Positions 31,814-39,544 are shown, numbered from the stretch's first letter. The stretch is DNA of 50,720 bases from Muribaculaceae bacterium Isolate-002 (NCI) (GCA_004102805.1 SCEG01000021.1:1-50720), one strand, 5' to 3'. Notes: generated by a model from the sequence alone, not told the origin. Made by a program: numbers and translations.

Positions 31814-32089
31814 TTACTCGTCGTCCTCCATATCAAGGAGATTTCGGTGTGCGTTCTCGATAGCGAGCGGCGACCCTACCTGTGCAAGCATCATTTCCTG
31901 GGAATGGAGCTTGACTTTTGATGCAGCCTTGCCGCGTCGGTAGGCTTTCGACACCTCGGTTGTGCGGTCGGCTATATCGGAACGCAGCACATCAGCCGGA
32001 ATATCGAGTATTACGGCCATATCGGATATTTTGAGGTAGATAGACGCAAATTTTTCAATCTGCTGCAAGTCGTTCTGCGAATAGGTCAT
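31814..32089 (-). CDS. Small helical DNA-binding-like protein near terminase
   Basis: 91 residues, helical: NDLQQIEKFASIYLKISDMA, VILDIPADVLRSDIADRTTE, VSKAYRRGKAASKVKLHSQE, MMLAQVGSPLAIENAHRNLL. The pattern (short HTH, YxRGK, then a 'QVGSPLAIENAHR' segment) resembles small terminase-type or packaging-associated helical proteins. It overlaps the preceding gene by 35 bases and ends 40 nt before the next. Likely part of the packaging group; exact function unknown. Confidence 0.5.
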   Translation of the reverse strand: MTYSQNDLQQIEKFASIYLKISDMAVILDIPADVLRSDIADRTTEVSKAYRRGKAASKVKLHSQEMMLAQVGSPLAIENAHRNLLDMEDDE

Positions 32090-32576
32090 GGAGCGGTACG
32101 GAGTGATTGGTTATTAAATCGTTGACTTGGTCGTAGAGATTTGCGAAAATCTCCGGCGAAGTCGAGATAAAGGCCGACTCGTGGCGGTTGCCGCGAGTGA
32201 GGTTTTGCGAGGTTATTACCGATACGGTTTCTCCGGCCTCGGAGCGAACCAACAAAATCTTGCTGTGATTATCGGCAAGATATGTACGTTCTATAACTTG
32301 GGTGATGAACGCCCAAAGTTTGAGCGTTTTGTTGGTGGCCTTATGGTCGAGCACAAGGTTGATGCGCGACACTTTATTTGCACGGCAGATAAAGAAAAGT
32401 CGGCGCAAAAATTCCTCGGAAATGGAGAAAGAAGTTTGCCAAACCTCGGCGGTGCCGACTTGGCTTAAAATCCATTCGAGAATGTCGGCCACCTGCACGG
32501 CATTAGAAAGATATGCCTGAAATGGCGTATCTTTCAGTGGGCGGAGGATTTGGTCGATGTCGGCAGTGCGTTTCAT
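32055..32576 (-). CDS. PLD-like domain phage protein
   Basis: 173 residues. Residues 100-150 hold NHSKILLVRSEAGETVSVIT and SQNLTRGNRHESAFISTSPE: a His-x-Lys pair followed by a Ser-x-Asn and Gly-Asn motif, the arrangement of phospholipase D superfamily catalytic motifs (HKD, single copy). The first half is helical with FSISEEFLRRLFFICRANKV. Such proteins occur near terminase genes in Bacteroidales prophages; nuclease activity is possible, but the second HKD motif would have to come from a dimer partner. It overlaps the next gene. Confidence 0.55.
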   Translation of the reverse strand: MKRTADIDQILRPLKDTPFQAYLSNAVQVADILEWILSQVGTAEVWQTSFSISEEFLRRLFFICRANKVSRINLVLDHKATNKTLKLWAFITQVIERTYLADNHSKILLVRSEAGETVSVITSQNLTRGNRHESAFISTSPEIFANLYDQVNDLITNHSVPLHDLFAERLAAD

Positions 32577-32605
32577 TGCAATAAGTATTAAGGCAGAGTG
32601 ATGAG

Positions 32606-33214
32606 TTACGATGTTTTCTTTCCGGCTCTTTTACTTTTTACCTTGTCACTCTGCCCTATGATGTATGTATCGTATGCCTCCCAGTTGGCGTGGAGCTTCT
32701 TGTCGAGCGATATAAGTTCTTTGAGGAACGGGTAACGCTCGGAGTCCGGGCAGGTGACGTTGTCAAGCGAGAGCGATCGGAGGCGCAGATGCAGCTCGCG
32801 CATACGTTGGAGAATAGAGAGATTTTCAACGTATTTCGCCTTGATGTCGTCGGGGAGTGCGTCGTGGTCGGCACGTTTGCCTTTTGGCTGCTCGTCGGCT
32901 TTGGCTGCGAGCGGTATGTGTTCGGCAACGATAGCCTCGACCTGCTGCTCCATTTCCTCGACCTGCGCACGGGTGAGGTCGGCGACGCGGAAGTTGTAAT
33001 ACTTTTGAAGTTGGTACTCCACGAAGTCGTGGCGGCGGTCAATCTGCGATATTATGTTGCGGTACATAATCTGATTGCCCGACAGTTTCAAAAGGTAGAG
33101 TGCGCCTACCGAGTAGTCGCGCTCCGCTTCCGACGTTTCGAGCCATTGCTTGATTTGTTCGGTAAATTTGTGGTCCATTTGAGGGGTCAATTTAACTTTG
33201 GCCGCAGGGGTCAA
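32606..33214 (-). CDS. Conserved phage protein of packaging region, helical
   Basis: 202 residues. Starts within the stop of the phosphoribosyltransferase gene (ATGA-type overlap). Strongly helical and charged: FTEQIKQWLETSEAERDYSV, ADLTRAQVEEMEQQVEAIVA, LSILQRMRELHLRLRSLSLD. Coiled-coil segments at about 75-100 and 130-155. No catalytic motif. Function unknown; a later start (MDHKFTEQ, residue 13) is possible. Confidence 0.5.
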   Translation of the reverse strand: MTPAAKVKLTPQMDHKFTEQIKQWLETSEAERDYSVGALYLLKLSGNQIMYRNIISQIDRRHDFVEYQLQKYYNFRVADLTRAQVEEMEQQVEAIVAEHIPLAAKADEQPKGKRADHDALPDDIKAKYVENLSILQRMRELHLRLRSLSLDNVTCPDSERYPFLKELISLDKKLHANWEAYDTYIIGQSDKVKSKRAGKKTS

Positions 33215-33930
33215 AGTTTATTATTTATACCTGTGAAGAAAATAAGGTTATAACCGAGCGGTTGGAGCAGGTCGCGCATCGAGAGCATCGTTGCGCCGGT
33301 GGTGACAAAATCGTCGAATACGATTATGTTGCGCTCGGTTGGTGGCGCTTTAACAAGGGTAAAGACAGCCCCGACACGATGCTTCGAGTGACACTCGGCG
33401 AGATCTTCGTAGAAGTTCACGCCCAGGAGTGTTGCGAGTCGCGCTGAAATGAGCGATGCAAAATTGCGTTCCTTGTGGCGACGCTTCGGCGAGGTGACGA
33501 TGCACCAGTCGCCGGTGGCGAGCGAGTTGCCGAGTATCTGCCGGATAAGGGTATTCATACCCACAGCGAATTTCCCGACCATATCGGGGTCGCTCTTGAT
33601 GTCGGTGAGAGTCCGGCCATAGAGCGACTTTTTCCAAAGGGAGATAATGCCAAAAGCCGGGTTGCGGTAGGAAATGCGCACCTTATTAGGGGCGAAGTCG
33701 CAACGAGCCTCGGCCTGTTGCACATCTTTCCACGCGGCACGGCTCTTTTCGGCGAAAAGGTCTTTGGCACGGGAGGGAGTAAAAGATGCGTCGAGGTCGG
33801 GAACATCAAGCGAAGGCACACAGATGTCTTGCAACAGATTGTTAAAGACTGGGTCCAACGCTATCGCTCCCTCCCTGACGCATCGTTTGGGGAGTGGAAA
33901 TTGGGGATTGGGAATTGGTTTGTCAATCAT
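33211..33930 (-). CDS. Phage phosphoribosyltransferase-like protein
   Basis: 239 residues. The C-terminal half has a type I PRTase fold: CIVTSPKRRHKERNFASLIS, then the PRPP-binding loop NIIVFDDFVTTGATMLSMRD (two Asp, TTGAT) near residues 205-222. The N-terminal half (ARCDFAPNKVRISYRNPAFG, IISLWKKSLYGRTLTDIKSD) is particular to Bacteroidales phage versions. It resembles ComF-type transferases. Substrate unknown; nucleotide salvage or a defence-related role are options. It sits between the tail-tube candidate and packaging genes. The first residues (MIDKPIPNPQFPLP) are encoded by a heptamer-type repeat, so the original start may be downstream. Confidence 0.75.
   Translation of the reverse strand: MIDKPIPNPQFPLPKRCVREGAIALDPVFNNLLQDICVPSLDVPDLDASFTPSRAKDLFAEKSRAAWKDVQQAEARCDFAPNKVRISYRNPAFGIISLWKKSLYGRTLTDIKSDPDMVGKFAVGMNTLIRQILGNSLATGDWCIVTSPKRRHKERNFASLISARLATLLGVNFYEDLAECHSKHRVGAVFTLVKAPPTERNIIVFDDFVTTGATMLSMRDLLQPLGYNLIFFTGINNKL
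33897..33918. repeat. Heptamer-type dispersed repeat at start of PRTase gene
   Basis: GGAAATTGGGGATTGGGAAT plus TGG, encoding PIPNPQF at the N-terminus. Confidence 0.75.
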
Positions 33931-33955
33931 ACAATTACCAATAACCAGTTACCTT

Positions 33956-34528
33956 TCAGGCGGCTTTCTTACACTCGATGTCGCCGTCCTCGGTTTCGAG
34001 AGTGCCGACATAGAACGGCGCAGGCACCTCGTCGGTAGCCTCGACGTTGATAGTGGTAGAGGTGGTGCCGGTGGCACCCTGTCCGAGGTCTTGTGCGACG
34101 GTGGCCTTTGTGCTCCATTTGTCGTTGCCAAGGACGCGGAAGTTGCCTTTCATATCCTCGATTACGAAAACATTGTCGGTGTTGTTGATGTAGGCCGCGG
34201 CGGCGGAAGCGTCCGCGCCCACGCCGGGGTGAACGGCGACAAGTTTGTTGAGCTGCGTTTGGCTCGGAAGCTCGCCCTGCGCCTCGGAGGTCAGCTGCGA
34301 CTTGTCGGGGAGTATGTCGATATATCGCCATTTGGCATCGGCGGCGAGAGTGAAAGAGCCGTCGAGGATAGCCGACGTGGGGCGACCGAGTTCATCACGG
34401 GGAAGCTGCGGAAAGGCCACAATCAGGCTCTTGGCGAGATAGTAGATGCGGCGTTTCACACCGGGCAGCTCGGGGGTGCCCTGACACCACCCGAGCGACT
34501 TTTGGATTGAGGTACATTTTGTAGCCAT
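33956..34528 (-). CDS. Major tail or head-decoration protein candidate
   Basis: 190 residues, beta-rich, rich in Ala, Thr and Gly, with few helices: SLGWCQGTPELPGVKRRIYY, LDGSFTLAADAKWRYIDILP, NNTDNVFVIEDMKGNFRVLG, GATGTTSTTINVEATDEVPA. This composition and the position right after the major capsid gene suit an abundant virion protein such as the tail tube subunit. I see no motif that decides between tail tube and decoration protein. Confidence 0.5.
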   Translation of the reverse strand: MATKCTSIQKSLGWCQGTPELPGVKRRIYYLAKSLIVAFPQLPRDELGRPTSAILDGSFTLAADAKWRYIDILPDKSQLTSEAQGELPSQTQLNKLVAVHPGVGADASAAAAYINNTDNVFVIEDMKGNFRVLGNDKWSTKATVAQDLGQGATGTTSTTINVEATDEVPAPFYVGTLETEDGDIECKKAA

Positions 34529-34567
34529 AGCGGTTTGATGAGTTGTTGAGTGATGTTTCTATGAGGG

Positions 34568-35527
34568 TCACACGGCGATTTCCACGGTCTTGAAACGTCG
34601 CTTGTCGAGGGTTTCAAACTGCACACCGAAGAACATAGTGGCGATGTATGAGAGGATAAAGGGCGCGTATTCCTTTACCATTACATTCTCCACGTCGCCC
34701 ATTTGGTCGTAACCGACGAGCATATTTGCCTTGGTGGTGACGTGCATAAACTTCGACCCGGCCTTGTTGTAGAGGGGGCAGAATTTGAGCTTGCCGTTTG
34801 AACCCTCGACGGCACCCTGTCCGTACTGGTTGTTGTAGGGTATGCCGCCGTGCGTGAGCAGATAGCCCTCGTTGTATTTGTCGACGAAGTCCTGCGAGCA
34901 GTAAAGGTAGAGGTCTTGGCTGCGGAGTCGGGGGTCGAGGGAGAACAGGATTGACTTGGCGACGTCCACGGCGTTTGCCGCAGTGATTTCATCGTCGATT
35001 TTCATATAGTTGCCCTCGGCCTCGGCGATAGCCCCGGCGGCGATTTCCTTTTCGGTGATAGTGTCGAAGCCGTCGAACAGGTCGGCGGTGGTGTCACCGG
35101 CGGCGTTGCGCACACCGTTCCATATAGCATCGTTAAGATGCTCGGATAGGTTCTTGGCAATGAGGGCGAGGACGTGGCGAGCGGTGGGGGTTGTCATCTG
35201 TCCGTCGCCCTTTGTCGCGCCGGAGCCGAGCAGTGTTGAGATAGCGGTGTTTGGCTCGAAGTTGGCGACTACGGAGCCAAAGTGCGTTTCGAGGTCGCGG
35301 AAGTCGATGCCGAGGTTGTAGTCGACGGCACGTTTGGGATTGTAGGGCGCGAACTGCGCATCGCCCGTGAGCGAGCCTACGCGCTCCTTGTAGCGGATAC
35401 CGGGGCGCCCCGTCATATATTGGAGGGTGTCGCCGATGCCGATAATGGGGAGCATAAGGAGGTCGGAACGGTACTTTACCGCGGCCTCCTGGTACTCTTT
35501 GAGTGTAAACTGGAATTTGCCTGCCAT
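34568..35527 (-). CDS. Major capsid protein
   Basis: 319 residues. The pattern of an HK97-fold capsid protein: helical N-terminus (FTLKEYQEAAVKYRSDLLML), LEEtype spine region, PTARHVLALIAKNLSEHLND, NAVDVAKSILFSLDPRLRSQ, DLYLYCSQDFVDKYNEGYLL and the terminal SYIATMFFGVQFETLDKRRF, which matches capsid C-terminal strands of Bacteroidales phages. It follows the protease-scaffold gene, as in HK97-like heads, with about 43 nt between this start and the stop that would end the read-through form of the protease. It is abundant in the virion. Confidence 0.85.
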   Translation of the reverse strand: MAGKFQFTLKEYQEAAVKYRSDLLMLPIIGIGDTLQYMTGRPGIRYKERVGSLTGDAQFAPYNPKRAVDYNLGIDFRDLETHFGSVVANFEPNTAISTLLGSGATKGDGQMTTPTARHVLALIAKNLSEHLNDAIWNGVRNAAGDTTADLFDGFDTITEKEIAAGAIAEAEGNYMKIDDEITAANAVDVAKSILFSLDPRLRSQDLYLYCSQDFVDKYNEGYLLTHGGIPYNNQYGQGAVEGSNGKLKFCPLYNKAGSKFMHVTTKANMLVGYDQMGDVENVMVKEYAPFILSYIATMFFGVQFETLDKRRFKTVEIAV

Positions 35528-35569
35528 AGTGGGGAGTTTAGAGTTGAGTGGTTAGGGTTTTGGGAGGTG

Positions 35570-35698
35570 TCAGACTTCGTTAAAGAGCTGACGGGCGGAG
35601 TTGCAGGTGTCGACGAAAGCCTCGACCTCGTTCTTGGGTGCAGGGTCGCCGGCAGGTTTGGAGTCCTCGACAACCTGCTTCGACGGCTCCGCCGGAGT
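35570..35698 (-). other. Read-through extension of the head protease gene after an amber codon
   Basis: After TAG (35699-35701) the same frame continues for 42 codons to TGA (35570-35572): TPAEPSKQVVEDSKPAGDPA, PKNEVEAFVDTCNSARQLFN, EV. The extension keeps coding character, with a Pro/Ala linker and an amphipathic C-terminal helix as scaffold domains have. It fills the otherwise odd gap before the capsid gene. Confidence 0.6.
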
Positions 35699-36553
35699 CT
35701 AGGCGAGCTTTGCTTCGAGTTGGGCGATGCGGCTGTCGCGTTCCTCGATAGTCTTCTTCTGCGAGTCGGCAAGTGCGGTGGCCTCGGTGAGCCGGGCATT
35801 GAGGGCGTTGTACTCCGCCTCGGTGTAGGTCTTGGGCGTGGGGTTCTCGGTTGGCATTGGGATATTGTTGGATTGGTTCTTGAAAAGCGATGACAGGGCT
35901 GTGATGAATTTGCCGAAAGCGCTCTCGCGCTCGGCTTCGGAGATTGGAATATCGGGAATAGGCATACCTGCGTCGGCCATAGCCGAGGCAAGGGCATCGG
36001 TGAGCCGTGGGGCGGCGTCTTCGGCAAGGTCGGTGATTTCATCGACGAAGCCCCAGTCGAGGGCTTCCTGTGGCGAGAGCCAGCCTCCGGCTTTCATCAG
36101 TGCGAGCAGATCCTCGGGCTTGCGTTTGCATCGGGCAGCATATAGCCGTGCCACGTTTTGGTCGAGCTTGTCGAGGTCGGCCTTGATTTTCTCGCAGTCG
36201 GCTATGAGGGTGGCGAACTGGTCGCTGTTGAGCGACCCCCATTCAAAGAAAGCCATTGAGCACTTATGCACGAGGTACATCGCGCCGGTGTCTATGGAGA
36301 TATGCGCCGCCCCGAGCGATGCTATTGTAACTGCGGAGGCGTTCAGCCCGACGAAATGCACGTTGACGTTGCCGTGGTTGCGGAAAGCAGCGGAAATGGA
36401 AAGGCCGGTGGCAAGTGAGCCACCGAGGGAGTCGATGAGCACGTTGACCTGCTTGCCGTCGTGACGTGCAAGCTCGCGGTCAACGGTCGAGCGGTCGAAG
36501 TCGGAGCCTCCGACATAGCCTTTGAGCGAGATATTGTAAGTGGTCTTTGCCAT
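35699..36553 (-). CDS. ClpP-like head maturation protease with scaffold domain
   Basis: 284 residues to the amber codon. Residues 1-190 are a ClpP/S49-type serine protease: NVLIDSLGGSLATG, the nucleophile Ser79 in TIASLGA, His96 in MYLVHKC. A linker follows and the C-terminal part (240-284) is a coiled coil (AEYNALNARLTEATALADSQ, KKTIEERDSRIAQLEAKLA), the scaffold for capsid assembly. The frame then meets TAG but stays open for another 42 codons. The protease cleaves scaffold and capsid during head maturation. First gene of the head operon, with its late promoter at 36576-36610. Confidence 0.85.
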   Translation of the reverse strand: MAKTTYNISLKGYVGGSDFDRSTVDRELARHDGKQVNVLIDSLGGSLATGLSISAAFRNHGNVNVHFVGLNASAVTIASLGAAHISIDTGAMYLVHKCSMAFFEWGSLNSDQFATLIADCEKIKADLDKLDQNVARLYAARCKRKPEDLLALMKAGGWLSPQEALDWGFVDEITDLAEDAAPRLTDALASAMADAGMPIPDIPISEAERESAFGKFITALSSLFKNQSNNIPMPTENPTPKTYTEAEYNALNARLTEATALADSQKKTIEERDSRIAQLEAKLA

Positions 36554-36575
36554 TGAGCGGTGATGTTTTACACCG

Positions 36576-36610
36576 CAAAGCTACCGCTGTATATAAGTGG
36601 TGGAAAAGAC
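36576..36610 (-). promoter_or_regulatory. Late promoter of head operon
   Basis: Minus strand: GTCTTTTC (36610-36603), 19 nt, TAGCTTTG (36583-36576). Confidence 0.75.
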
Positions 36611-36632
36611 ACTGAAATTCCGAAAAAATGCG

Positions 36633-36640
36633 TAACTTTG
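36633..36640 (+). promoter_or_regulatory. -7 box of AlbA_2 gene
   Basis: TAACTTTG, 29 nt upstream of ATG 36670. It lies within the longer open frame from 36628, which rules that earlier start out. No clear TTTG at -33; the region overlaps the divergent late promoter. Confidence 0.6.
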
Positions 36641-36669
36641 TATTTGGAAATCAAGGAATATTACAAGAA

Positions 36670-38109
36670 ATGGCAATACTTCAATTACCGGAAAGTCAGA
36701 ACGTAGAGTTTAAGGAGAGTTGGCGAGATGAATACCTAAAATGGGTATGCGGCTTCGCTAACGCTTACGGTGGCTATATTTACATCGGAGTTGCCGATGT
36801 ATCACGTCAGATAATAGGCGTTGCTGACAGCAAACGCTTAATGGAAGATATACCGAATAAGATTGTTACCAATCTCGGAATTGTTGCCGATGTCAATTTG
36901 AAACAAGCGGACGGCCTTGATTATATTGAGATAATTGTAAGTCCGAGTAATATTCCTATTTCATATAAAGGCGTTTATCATTATCGTTCAGGAAGCACCA
37001 AACAAGAATTGAAAGGTGCTGCCTTACAAGATTTTCTTTTAAGAAAATTGGGAAAGACTTGGGATAATGTGAGTCTTGAAGAAGCGACAATCGAGGATAT
37101 AGACAGGGAGTCTATTGAATATTTTTTGCGTAAGGGTATTGCCGCACAACGTATCCCGGAGAGTTTGCTGTCTGCATCAACTGACGAAATTCTTATGTCG
37201 CTCCAATTGATTGATAGTGAGGGCAAACTTAAAAATGCGGCCATACTTTTGTTTGGTAATAACCCTGCAAAATATTTCCACAGCGTCGAATTTAAGATTG
37301 GCCGTTTCGGGAAAGATGAGTCAGACCTTATAATCCAGGACGTAGTCGGCGGAAATATTATCCAAATGGCGGACAAGGTAATGAATATTTTAAGAGCGAA
37401 GTATCTTGTGTCGCCAGTCCGTTTTGAAGGTATGCAGCGATTTGAGAGCCTTGAAATTCCAATAGAAGCACTGCGCGAAATACTTTACAATGCGATAGCA
37501 CATAAGAATTATATGGGTGCAGCTATACAGATGCACGTATATGATGACAGGATAGAGATATGGAATGACGGTAATCTCCCGGAGGGATATACCGAAGATA
37601 CGTTATACAGCAGCCACCCGTCGGTGCCTCGTAATCCGGCGATAGCCAATGTAATGTTTAAGGCCGGGTTTATCGACACATGGGGCCGAGGATATAGGAA
37701 AATATATACAGGCTTCAAGAATAACGGTTTGCCAATACCAACAGTCGGCAATCATTTCAGTGGTGTTCAAATAGTGATTGAACGCACTGTTTTTAACCGA
37801 CTTAATCCTAATGTCGGAAGCGATGTCGGAAATAATGTCGGAAGCGATGTCGGAAATAATGTCGGAAGCGATGTCGGAAATAATGTCGGAAACGATGCCG
37901 TAACAGCTACTCAAAAAAAGATAGCTGAAAGATATAACTCAATAAGAGAAATAATAAAGGGAAATCCTTTTATTACAGCGGCGCAACTTGCAAAAATATT
38001 GTCAGTAGCGGATAGAACCATAGAACGGGATATTGCTAAAATGCAAGAAGCCGGAGTTTTGATAAGAGAAGGAGATAAAAACGGTGGCCGTTGGATTATA
38101 ATAAAATAA
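36670..38109 (+). CDS. AlbA_2/Schlafen-type ATP-binding regulator with winged-helix tail (cargo)
   Basis: 479 residues from ATG 36670. Residues 1-120 are an AlbA_2 (Schlafen-like) domain: QNVEFKESWRDEYLKWVCGF, ANAYGGYIYIGVAD. The middle (about 260-370) is a HATPase_c_4-type domain (IEALREILYNAIAHKNYMGA, DDRIEIWNDGNLPEGYTEDT, MFKAGFIDTWGRGYRKIYTG). Then a low-complexity run NVGSDVGN repeated three times (DNA about 37810-37890), and a C-terminal winged helix (NPFITAAQLAKILSVADRTI). Members are putative transcriptional regulators; some are linked to phage defence. AT-rich, with its own promoter, inserted between the head operon and ardA. Confidence 0.8.
   Translation: MAILQLPESQNVEFKESWRDEYLKWVCGFANAYGGYIYIGVADVSRQIIGVADSKRLMEDIPNKIVTNLGIVADVNLKQADGLDYIEIIVSPSNIPISYKGVYHYRSGSTKQELKGAALQDFLLRKLGKTWDNVSLEEATIEDIDRESIEYFLRKGIAAQRIPESLLSASTDEILMSLQLIDSEGKLKNAAILLFGNNPAKYFHSVEFKIGRFGKDESDLIIQDVVGGNIIQMADKVMNILRAKYLVSPVRFEGMQRFESLEIPIEALREILYNAIAHKNYMGAAIQMHVYDDRIEIWNDGNLPEGYTEDTLYSSHPSVPRNPAIANVMFKAGFIDTWGRGYRKIYTGFKNNGLPIPTVGNHFSGVQIVIERTVFNRLNPNVGSDVGNNVGSDVGNNVGSDVGNNVGNDAVTATQKKIAERYNSIREIIKGNPFITAAQLAKILSVADRTIERDIAKMQEAGVLIREGDKNGGRWIIIK
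37810..37890 (+). repeat. 24-bp tandem repeat within AlbA_2 gene
   Basis: AATGTCGGAAGCGATGTCGG-type unit repeated about three times, encoding NVGSDVGN. In-frame repeat of this kind can expand or contract without breaking the gene and alters the linker between the ATPase-like and winged-helix domains. Confidence 0.8.
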
Positions 38110-38118
38110 ACGCCAAAA

Positions 38119-38162
38119 AGAGCCGCCCCTTGCGGAGCAGCCCAAAGAGGGAGAGAGGGAGG
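38119..38162. repeat. Left end of inverted repeat around ardA
   Basis: 44 bp, from AGAGCCGCCCCTTGCGGAGC to GAGG, the inverse complement of 39545-39588 with a single mismatch. It lies just past the ardA stop. Confidence 0.85.
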
Positions 38163-38169
38163 TCAGGGG

Positions 38170-38817
38170 TCAGACCGGGCGGAAAACGTGGCCGTTTGCG
38201 CCCATAGTGTAGTCGAACATGAACAGCTCGCGTCCGAAGGCTTCGTAGTCGAAGTATCGGGCGAGGTCGCCCATAGTTTTTTCGAGGTTGTAGCATTCTT
38301 CGACGATGTGTCGGGCGAAGTCTTCCTCGCTGTCCCATTCTCCGCAGTAGGCTTCCTCGAAGTCGTCGAGATCATCGTGGAACTCCAAATAGTCGTCGAC
38401 AGCCTCGGCGCAGTGTTTCTCACACATTTCAGTGTATTCTTTGATGTGGTCGAAGTCTTCCTCGGTTATGAACCCCTCGTTGTACCATTGACGGGGGAAG
38501 CACTCGAAGTCCTGTGCCATAAGCTCGGGGTCTTCCTCGTCGGCGTGTATCGCCTTGCAGAAGTTAATAAACTCGTCGTAGTCGTCGAAAGTGGAGAGGT
38601 CTATCCACAGGCCGCAGAGCGAGCCGTCGTTGTACTTGCCGTAAGTGCCGACATACACGGAGGGTTCACCGTCGCAGTCGCTTTTGTGTTCGGCGATAGC
38701 ATCTTCGAGTTCGGGCACTGTGAAGTCCAGTTCGTGGAGTCGGTTAACGACTCTTGGAGTGATGTTGAGTTCTCCGAATTGTAATCGCATCTTGATTGAA
38801 TTTTGAGGGTTTGACAT
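38170..38817 (-). CDS. ardA: ArdA-like antirestriction protein
   Basis: 215 residues, strongly acidic (many D/E, including DLSTFDDYDEF, DLDDFEEAYCGEWDSEEDF). The N-terminal VYVGTYGKYNDGSLCGLWID and the segment CKAIHADEEDPELMAQDFEC are ArdA signatures. ArdA proteins mimic bent B-DNA and block type I restriction enzymes. It is the intact arm of an imperfect palindrome: the plus strand from about 38935 to 39588 is a decayed copy. The minus-strand promoter region has CCCTTG but only CACTTTGG at the -7 place. An internal ATG (MRLQFGEL, residue 10) is an alternative start. Confidence 0.88.
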   Translation of the reverse strand: MSNPQNSIKMRLQFGELNITPRVVNRLHELDFTVPELEDAIAEHKSDCDGEPSVYVGTYGKYNDGSLCGLWIDLSTFDDYDEFINFCKAIHADEEDPELMAQDFECFPRQWYNEGFITEEDFDHIKEYTEMCEKHCAEAVDDYLEFHDDLDDFEEAYCGEWDSEEDFARHIVEECYNLEKTMGDLARYFDYEAFGRELFMFDYTMGANGHVFRPV

Positions 38818-38934
38818 GATGATTGTTTTTGAAGTTTTACACTGCCCCCAAAGTGCCTCCGGGCGGATAATGAGGCAAGGGTCGGAGGAATTTTACTACC
38901 CGTAGGCGTGGAGAAAATTCAGCCGATGTATTCA

Positions 38935-38967
38935 CCCTTGCCGTTCCGCAGGGAGGTAATAACTTTG
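38935..38967 (+). promoter_or_regulatory. Consensus promoter of decayed ardA arm
   Basis: CCCTTG (38935-38940), 19 nt, TAACTTTG (38960-38967), directed away from ardA. Confidence 0.65.
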
Positions 38968-39544
38968 CGGCGTAAAACTCAACCAATCATCGTGTCCTCA
39001 AAATGCCAAGATGCGGTTACAGGAGAGCTTGACTCACGCAGAGCGGTATGCCGCCGCGAACCTGCCGGACTTCGTGCCCGACCGAAGATGCCGCCGACGG
39101 AAAGCTTACGGTGATCCCGGATTGTCGGCACTGACGGAAAAGCAAGTACACCGGCGGCGGTGCCGTCGTGGATAGACCCGTAACGTCGGCAACTGCGACA
39201 CCGAATTGCAAGGCGATGCCACCGGCGAGGCAGCCATACCGCAAGCTGCACGGCACTGCGATTGCTCTACCGCATACCTATGTACTCCGGGGTTCATATC
39301 CGAGGCAGACCGGCCAACCGCAGAATAGAGAAACACACCTCCGGGGCAGTCACCGCTGAAAATGAGTTGCACGATGTTCCGGCAACCGCGCAGCGGCCTA
39401 CTGCGGAGTATGGGCCAGGCAGCCGGCGCATCACCGTGGATTGCTACTCCGAACAACAGGCGATTTCGCCGCTTCGGCAATGAAGCCGCGCTGTTCACTA
39501 CGACAGCCTATGCAGGGCGCACCCGTTTTCCGTCGGGGCTGACC
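38968..39544 (+). pseudogene. Decayed inverted copy of ardA
   Basis: On the plus strand this segment follows the ardA coding sequence from leader to stop: AGATGCGGTTACA (ardA AGATGCGATTACA), GACTTCGTGCCCGA, GTGGATAGACC, GGGGTTCATA, GCCTACTGCGGAGTATGGG (ardA GCCTACTGCGGAGAATGGG), CGTTTTCCG and the terminal 44-bp repeat. Indels throughout break all frames. The symmetry centre is near 38906, where ATTTT and AAAAT face each other. Confidence 0.75.

Noticed and set aside
37810..37890. Short direct repeats resembling a CRISPR array
   Set aside because: Units are contiguous, in frame with a protein and lack spacers; it is a coding tandem repeat.
39106..39498. 130-codon minus-strand frame in the decayed ardA arm
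   Set aside because: Antisense to the decayed ardA copy; its openness is a by-product of GC content.
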